64,000 bases of DNA from Cryptomeria japonica (taxonomy: Eukaryota; Streptophyta; Pinopsida; Cupressales; Cupressaceae): NCBI RefSeq assembly GCF_030272615.1, contig NC_081411.1, positions 45,895,517 to 45,959,516 on the forward strand. Reading direction: 5' to 3'. This document shows positions 57,871 through 64,000 of the stretch, piece by piece. Every line of letters starts with the position of its first letter. The first letter of the stretch is position 1. Position numbers and translations under genes: made by a program. The notes beneath the pieces were generated by a model that was given only the letters and a program-made list of their open reading frames with translations, was not told where the DNA came from and ran no database searches.

Positions 57871-58936
57871 TTGCATATTTTCATCAAATTCATTCCTTCA
57901 CAATAACACAATCGTAGATATAGTGGTATTTCAATAATATTTTCATATAGAAATTATTGAACACAAACCATTGGAAATTGTGCTAATATAAAGCTTAACA
58001 TACGACATAAAAATTGACTAGTATAAAATTGTGTTATTGCATATTTTTATCAAATCCATTTCTTCCCAACTATTGGAGGTTTAAATTTGGGCCTAGTTGA
58101 GATAGTAGATATTTTAGGAAATTGTACTACATATAAAATTTATATAGAAAAAATGAAAGTTAGTAAACTAAAATACAAATAAAAATTTTACAATTAGAAA
58201 AATAAAAAGATATTTAATATTTTGATAGTTAATTTAACAAATATTATTTTGAAATAAATTATAAAAAAAGACATTTCAAGTGAGAACAAATTATAAGTCT
58301 AACCCTTTAGCTCATTATCCAAAGCTATTCGAAAAGAGCAAATGAAGGGACTAAAGAGTGTGTTAGTTACATGTCTTTGTTTTCTCACATTATCATTTCT
58401 GTTTTATTATTTAAAAGATGTAATTAAGTTGCATAACATAAAACATAATCATGTCCTTGATTCAATTTTATGCTCATATTTTATTTGAAATTATAATTGT
58501 TGTAGTTTTACTTAATAAGATATGAAATTTATTATGAGTATTCATAAGTCTTTTATGTCTTCAAATCTAACTCTTTATGAAATCTTATTTATTATAGAGT
58601 TGAAAGATAAGTAATAAATTTTATATGCTTAAAGAATCACCAATAGAACTCTTTGCGTTAATGTTTACTTTTAGATTCTTTTCCTTAACTTTAATTTTAG
58701 ATGCACAAATAAATTTGTTCTAAATTAATATTATTTTCTATTAATTTATTATTATTTTGAAACCAACCACTTTTAAATACAGTGGTATATATAGAGCCTT
58801 CGAAGAACAGTTATAAATGTAAGGAACTTAGGAAAATTTACTGAATAAAAAACTCTTATGGCAAAAACGACATTAAAGATACGCATAACATTTACAACGG
58901 GATGTGACATGCAACGTCTTGCAAAATGACAGCAAT

Positions 58937-59137
58937 TCAACTGATAAAGGCACAGTAGATATTCATTTTCGTTTCCTTTAATTTAAACCAATAAAATAAT
59001 GCAATGACAAACCAACAAAGACTTGCTAAACAGTAATATAATTTAGAATCGCTCGCTTCAGAGACAACTAGTACATTAAGTGCTCGAGTAATAAAATTTA
59101 AAGATGTAAATATAATAGTAAGCACATAAATTTCCAT
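58937..59137 (-). CDS. Small ORF with two hydrophobic segments (unknown, doubtful)
   Basis: ATG at 59137, 66 codons. Two hydrophobic stretches (YVLTIIFTSLNFITRALNVL and YYCLASLCWFVIALFYW) could be membrane helices. Most of it is absent from block copy 1, where about 170 bp are deleted. It may be an exon remnant or a chance ORF downstream of the peptide gene. I do not recognise it. Confidence 0.25.
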   Translation of the reverse strand: MEIYVLTIIFTSLNFITRALNVLVVSEASDSKLYYCLASLCWFVIALFYWFKLKETKMNIYCAFIS

Positions 59138-59490
59138 GTTTATTTAGCATCCTCGTTGAAAAGCTTATAAAGTTGATGAGTTGGAGTTAATATATTCGTC
59201 ACATTCTGAACATTGACTTATTTATATGGTTGATGTGAAATCACATTAAGAGATAGATGATTTCAGATAAATCACAAAACAAGTCAACATTCAAAATTCA
59301 AAATATTCCCCATCAACATAGAGAAACCTTAACTGCAACGTAACAACTGTATAGAGAAAACACTATAATATGCTTCCAAACATACGCAGTCGAGCAACAG
59401 ACAATGTGGAAGTCTGTATAGCCATTTATTGCTGATAATATTTTATATCTAAAGCAAAGCAATAGTACGTGCGCTAAGGCTGTATGTTTT

Positions 59491-59778
59491 TCACTTTGCG
59501 GGTGTAGGAAATGGAATGAAGGGAAAAGGGCGAGGGGCAGACGGAGTGCGTGGGAGGCCGAACAAAGGAGGACGAGGAGCAGACGGAGCGCGTGGGAAGG
59601 TGAAAAAAGGAGGACGAGAAGCAGACGGAGTGCGTGGGAAGGTGAAAAAAGGAGGACGAGAGGGAGGAGCCTGCAAAAGACGACGGCTTTTCTGTACATC
59701 TGTCGCAGACACACAGGCGCTGAACTCCATCGCCAAAAAAACAGTAGCCAACACTAAACAAGGTCGGCGAGAAAACAT
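59491..59778 (-). CDS. Predicted secreted Pro/Phe/Arg-rich repeat peptide
   Basis: An intact 95-codon ORF from ATG 59778 (the upstream GTG at 59784 is not needed). Residues 1-25 look like a signal peptide: MFSRR, hydrophobic core CLVLATVFLAMEF, and cleavage-like SACVSA. A short linker with K-S-R-R-L-L-Q follows. Then come about three tandem units of 14 residues of the type PPFFTFPRTPSASR (42 bp in DNA), ending in a shorter PFPFIPFPTPAK. There are no cysteines after the signal region. This suggests an extracellular or cell-wall protein, or a precursor cut at the repeated Arg. I do not recognise a family. A diverged repeat-less copy lies at 53551-53723, and the conserved 3' flank suggests both came from one locus. 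There is no clear TATA box upstream. Confidence 0.55.
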   Translation of the reverse strand: MFSRRPCLVLATVFLAMEFSACVSATDVQKSRRLLQAPPSRPPFFTFPRTPSASRPPFFTFPRAPSAPRPPLFGLPRTPSAPRPFPFIPFPTPAK

Positions 59779-60250
59779 TTTCACTGCAAATAAAAGAAAT
59801 TAGAGAGCACTCATTTGCAGCACTCAATAGAAAGCTAGTCGATTTTCAAAACAAATATGTCCGGATTTCTGATGGAATAAAAATGTATATTGTCGGGCTC
59901 ATACGATGCAAATCTGGTGATTTTAACCTAACCAGCTTCGAGAGCCATGCAACATTAAATAATTCTTGTCATTAAAATTGAAGTTATTATGATTAAGTGT
60001 GATTAAGAGAGGAGAGGTCGCTATCTTTGACAGTATTTGTCGATCACGTAAGAGGTGCAATTAGATGTACTCGGAGCGGCCTTTAACACCGCGTGACTTC
60101 TAGCTATACGTACGTACATCTCTTTTTCTATCGAAGAAATATGATTTCGACTTGCTACCTGTTTTTGTTCCAGCTATATAAAACATAAGATTTTAATTTG
60201 CTACCTATTTTCTTTTCGGCTCTTTTTCTTCGTAGTTTTCATTTATGTAA
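59779..60250 (-). other. Upstream region of the peptide gene
   Basis: About 470 bp with no ORF. A small part around 60118-60250 is shared with copy 1 and carries a short internal duplication (GATTTCGACTTGCTACCT / GATTTTAATTTGCTACCT). No confident promoter element for the minus strand. Confidence 0.4.
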
Positions 60251-60382
60251 TTGTTTGGTTCAGTATAAAAAATAATTTCAATGTGTTTTTTATAAAGAGT
60301 TGTAAGTGAAGTATTTAGATTTGATCATCACAAAAATGATTCGAGTGATTAGTCTTCCACACATGTATAAAGCACCCAAGGT

Positions 60383-60408
60383 TTTTTTTTTTTTTTTTTT
60401 TTTTTTCC
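60383..60408. repeat. T homopolymer
   Basis: Uninterrupted T run of about 26 bases; could be the end of an old retroposed copy or simple slippage. Confidence 0.9.
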
Positions 60409-60539
60409 TTACTTTCTAATAAATATTATTTATTTAATAATATCAACAAAAAAATAGTATAATATTCAAGTAAAAGCGAAGAGTGTTAGAGAGGCACATT
60501 TATATAGTTTAATTACACAAAGTCCAAACAAAAGACTAA

Positions 60540-60960
60540 GTTCAATCAAAGCATGAGAAGCTACTATTATTCCAAAAGAAGGGGATATTCATCATCTAGT
60601 TTTCCCCAAACATTACCAATGTTGACATAATCATTTGACTCCAACCTAGTGATTGCACCTTCTTTTCTAGGAAGTTTCTCTACAAGCTACTAAGAGGAGA
60701 ATTGACAAATAGCTAGAGCCATTCAAGGGAACTTGTCTATTTCAACCAACAAAAATAGCTCCTCCCATACAAAAAGAGGAAGAGGAATCTCTTCCCAAAC
60801 ACTGCTGATTGTGATTGTACCTTGAAGACTAGTTAAATCCACTCTCATGCCCACATTAAGGAGAGGATGGTTACAAAGGACTCTAGCAATACTATAGGGG
60901 GTATTCCCCCAATGATATAATAGCTCCTAGATGAGAAACCTCAAATACAAATTTATGAGG
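60540..60960 (-). pseudogene. Decayed coding-like stretch (unknown)
   Basis: On the minus strand long stretches read as protein (MRVDLTSLQGTITISSVWEE; later EKLPRKEGAITRLESNDYVN) with a few stops and frame changes. The composition is protein-like and an upstream NHPLLNV segment fits. I do not recognise the family; a LINE ORF1 or other TE origin is possible but not shown. Confidence 0.25.
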
Positions 60961-61639
60961 GTCCATTTGGATCCACATATGAACAATAGAATAGATCATG
61001 GCTTTATAGTAAAGATAAAATTGTGTAACATGTTTGGCCTTGATATCAAATGCACCAAGAAAAGTAGGCTAATTTAGGTACCATGATTGCATTCTAGATA
61101 TACTACAATTTGTGATGTAATGTCCCAAAAAAATGTATTGAAATTAACACTATAGATTAAGTTGATTTACCATAAAGGGATGAGGGAAAGCCATTGATAA
61201 ATTTTAAGTGGTCTTTAATTGTGGAAAAGTATGTTTAGGTACCTATTTTACCTTTACAATTTAGTTTCTATTTTCTCAATCCCCTTTTCCTCTTTTGTCC
61301 TTGCCCCTTTTTCTCCTTTCATTTTATTTATCTCTTTCTTTCCTTCTTTTTCTCCCCTCATTTTTGTTTCTTCCATCCCATTTCGGGCATTTGACGATTC
61401 AAGTTAGCTATTGCTTGTTCTCTTCTTGGAGCCATGTAGCCTTGGCCCCAACCCTTGAGTGTTTCCTATTTGTTGGATTTTTTAGCTTTAGGGATGCCTA
61501 TACCCAACCCTCGATGTCCTCTTTTAGGGATCAAGCATCAAGGGTACAGAGTGCACAACCAAGTTATGTGCATACAATAACCTCGACCTTGGATAGGGAT
61601 TAAACCCCTTACTTACCACCCAAAGTGAATTTAATGCAC
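60961..61639. other. Unassigned sequence
   Basis: T- and C-rich sequence with no supported gene. TGTAATGTCCC at 61114 resembles an LTR start but I find no matching end. Confidence 0.4.
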
Positions 61640-62021
61640 TCTAGTTCTACAAAGATGTCTAGTTTGAAGGAGTGGCAATAACCCTTAATTTCTATCAAAG
61701 ATACTCAAAGGTATTTTTTTCCAGTGTCTTGGTAAAGATGTCTACAATCTGATCATTTGTAGGTATATATTCCAATGTGACTTATTTCTTTGAAACTTTC
61801 TCTCTTCAAAAATGATGCCAAATAGATATGTATTCATTCCTTGAGTTCATTACTGGATTCTTTAAAATATTAATTGCACTTGTATTCTTACACATAGTAG
61901 AAATTACCTCATCATGAATCACCTTGATATCTCTAAGAGTTTGCTTCATCCACATGACTTCAGTGCAACAAAATGCTATTGCAATTTATTATACCTATGT
62001 AGTAGATAATCACACCAAATC

Positions 62022-62210
62022 CTACATTTTTGTCAACAAAGAGACCAATCTATCTCCCAAGAAAAGTGCACCACCACTTGTACTTCTTTTGTCATCAGCA
62101 CATATGACCCAATAAACATTTGTGTATGCTTTCAAAGTGAAATCCTCTTTCTTCTTTTGCAACAAACCAAAATCAAGAGTCCCTCTCAAATATCTAAATA
62201 TCCTTTTCAA
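62022..62210 (-). pseudogene. R10 RNase H fragment
   Basis: 62 open codons with the copia RNase H signature R-Y-L-R-G-T, then K-A-Y-T-N-V-Y-W where the catalytic Asp of the usual Y-[ST]-D-[AS]-D-W is replaced, then K-R-S-T-S-G. Catalytically dead. Confidence 0.85.
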
Positions 62211-63405
62211 TGCTTTCTCATGTGATTGCTATGGACTAGGTTGATATCTGGCAACCAAATAGATAACATGCATAACATCTAGTCCTCAAGAAATCAAATA
62301 TAATAATCATTCAATCATAGGTCTATACCATTTCATAAAAACTTCCAGAGATCCATCATGATTACTTAGCTTGCAACTACTATTTATAAGGGGTCCAATT
62401 GGTTTATAATTATCCATACCAAAGTTCTTTAGAATCTACTTGATATACTTGATCTAAAAACCAAAAAATACCATATTCTAATTGAGTCACTTCAAGACCA
62501 AGCAAAAACGATAATCCATCAATCATAGACATCTCAAATTCTTTATGCATTTCTTCAAGAATCTCTTACAAACACTATCATCTCCTCCAGAAATGATATC
62601 ACTATAACTATTAACATTTTATCACCTTTAACTTAAAAATAAATATTATTATTTATTGTAGCTTTCTTAAAATTATGTTGTGACAAATACTTATCCAACC
62701 TTCACACTAAGCTCTACAAGATTTCTTGAGTCCATGGAGTACTTTCTTGAGTTTGCAAACCGTATCTATAGCTTTTGTCAACTAAAACCTATATGGTTAT
62801 TCAAACTACACCTCTTCTTCTAGTTCCCCATTCAAGAATGTTGACTTTACATCAATCTGATATACCCTAAAGTTCTTATATGTAGCATATTCAAGAAATA
62901 TCCTTATAGTTTCCATCCTAGCTACTAGAGTAGAAGATCTCCTTGAAGTCTATAACTTAAACTTGTGAAAAACCTTTACATGCTAGTCATGCCTTGTTTC
63001 TTGTGGCTTCTCCATCTTTATTCAAGTTATTTTGGAGAACCTAATTTTTTCCTAGATCGCATTCTTTTCCACCGATCAAGGTACCAATTCCCATTTCCAA
63101 TTCTTTTCTATTTGATTTAGATCCTCTTCCATTGCTTCCATCCAACCTTCATCCGTGGTAGCTTATACAAAAAAAAATGGCTCCACCCTAAATAGGAAAC
63201 AAAAGTTTGCTTCTTCATTAGTCTCAACAAGTCTTCTTCTTGTCTGAAATTCTTTGTCTTTGTCTCCAATGATCCGATCTTATGAGTGGCTCTTCCACAC
63301 ATACTTTTTAGGTCTCTTAGGTTCTTGTTTAGGTTTATTCTCTTCTACATTTGTCTCTTCCTTTTATTTCATAACTTTCTTCTCTTCCACAATAACAAGG
63401 GAATC

Positions 63406-63606
63406 TTATATCTCATCCTCGGGCTCAAGTCCAACATGATTCCATTCTTCAAATAATTTGGCATTCATACTCTCTACAATCTTCTTTAGCCTTTTGTTGT
63501 AATATTGGTAAGTCTTTCTCTTTCTATAGTGTCCCAAGAATATTCCTTCCTTTGATCTTGCCTCAAACTTTCCCAAATCCACTTCATCTCTTGTTATGTA
63601 GCACAT
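63406..63606 (-). pseudogene. R10 integrase C-terminal fragment
   Basis: 66 open codons containing GKFEARSKEGIFLGH, Y-N-K-R-L-K-K-I-V-E-S and V-G-L-E-P-E-D-E, the region after the copia integrase core. Flanking sequence continues the domain with stops. Confidence 0.85.
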
Positions 63607-64000
63607 ATTTCCAAATATTTTAAAATACTTGATAGTAGTTGATCGTTCATGTCATATCTCATAAAGATGCCTTTGTGTGATTCAATTTTACATGTATCGG
63701 GTTGAGAATATATAGAACATTATGCATAGCTTCTTTCCGATATACATTAGGTGGGTTAGCATATTTCAACATAGTTCTAGACATTTCTACAACAATCTTA
63801 TTCTTTATTCCAACCCATCCATTCTACTAAAGATTTGTAGGTGTAGATAATTGCCTTCTAATACTGCATTCTTCACAAAATTTATCATAATTCATTTAAT
63901 GTAAACTCTCTTCGTCTATCAGACCACAAACACTTGATTTTACCATTGATTTGTCTCTCAACCATAGATTTGAACACCTTAAATCTATCAAATGATCTAG

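Larger units (their letters stand above)
57876..60250 (-). repeat. Duplicated block, copy 2
   Basis: Counterpart of 52940-53930, beginning near CACAATCGTAGATATAGTGG (57902). It is interrupted by about 840 bp of AT-rich sequence (about 57930-58770) that copy 1 lacks. Contains the intact peptide gene. Confidence 0.65.
61640..64000 (-). mobile_element. R10: decayed copia pol remnant
   Basis: Minus-strand copia pol, running off the right edge. Right to left: integrase C-terminal region (GKFEARSKEGIFLGHYRKRK, 63406-63606), a variable linker, RT (YQIDVKSTFLNGELEEEV and KVLHGLKK near 62690-62880), and RNase H (KRIFRYLRGTLDFGLLQKKK and ADDKRSTSGGALFLG, 62022-62210; then CKNTSAINILKNPV near 61850-61900). 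It is full of stops and frame changes and clearly older than R6; the sequence family differs from R6. Confidence 0.82.

Noticed and set aside
59474-59827. Alternative 117-codon minus-strand frame over the repeat-peptide gene, and an overlapping 133-codon frame
   Set aside because: The 42-bp repeat keeps all frames open; only the frame from 59778 has a signal peptide followed by regular repeats and a normal stop.
61219-61603. Two overlapping plus-strand ORFs
   Set aside because: Phe/Ser/Leu-rich translations of pyrimidine-rich DNA without a domain.
61111-61639. Solo LTR starting TGTAATGTCCC
   Set aside because: No matching terminus, target duplication or second copy in the window.

Overview
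This window is plant nuclear DNA, almost certainly from a gymnosperm-type (conifer-like) genome. That is an inference from the AT-rich, intron-poor sequence built nearly entirely of nested, decayed LTR retrotransposons, the tRNA-primed Ty3/gypsy and Ty1/copia element types, and a plant-specific PMD (plant mobile domain) ORF. I see no bacterial, organellar or CRISPR features and no tRNA or rRNA gene. I use labels R1-R10 for the elements.

Layout. R1 (166-8055, minus) is a complete LTR element with two 1260-bp LTRs, a gag + protease ORF and no reverse transcriptase, RNase H or integrase. It sits inside the reverse transcriptase gene of R2, a Ty3/gypsy element on the minus strand (1-165 and 8056-16914; its 3' end lies off the window). 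R2 in turn sits in an LTR of R3, of which only the last 90 bp are visible (16915-17004). R3 and R5 both lie inside R4, another minus-strand gypsy element (17005-19549 and 41805-47242, 5' LTR at 46121-47242). R5 (19555-41799, plus) is a complete but decayed Tat-like gypsy element flanked by the 5-bp duplication GGAGG. It has gag, protease, G-patch, RT, RNase H, a second RNase H and integrase, and between integrase and 3' LTR it carries an antisense PMD-family ORF. R5's gag is split by R6 (22767-29354, plus), a complete copia element with 451-bp LTRs and the duplication GAAAT. Insertion order can therefore be read directly: R4, then R3 and R5, then R2 and R6, then R1.

Right of 47243 the sequence is older. 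It holds two adjacent decayed LTRs and the internal region of an R1-family copy (R7, minus), an R1-family LTR in the opposite orientation (R8), a fragment of R1-like gag (R9), and a copia pol remnant (R10) at the right edge. Between these lie AT-rich intergenic DNA and two diverged copies of a roughly 1-kb block. The right block contains an intact small ORF (59491-59778, minus) for a predicted secreted protein with about 14-residue Pro/Phe/Arg repeats, the only plausible host protein-coding gene I see. The left block has a frameshifted, repeat-less version of it.

How the parts work together. R1 makes only Gag and protease and would need RT and integrase from elsewhere. Its LTR terminus closely matches those of R5 and R4 and its primer-binding site closely matches that of R4, so an autonomous gypsy relative is a reasonable inferred helper. 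Most coding frames in R1, R2, R5 and R6 are collinear over kilobases and broken mainly by stop codons that look like C-to-T changes, many of them TAG where Gln is expected. This fits decay by deamination of methylated cytosine.
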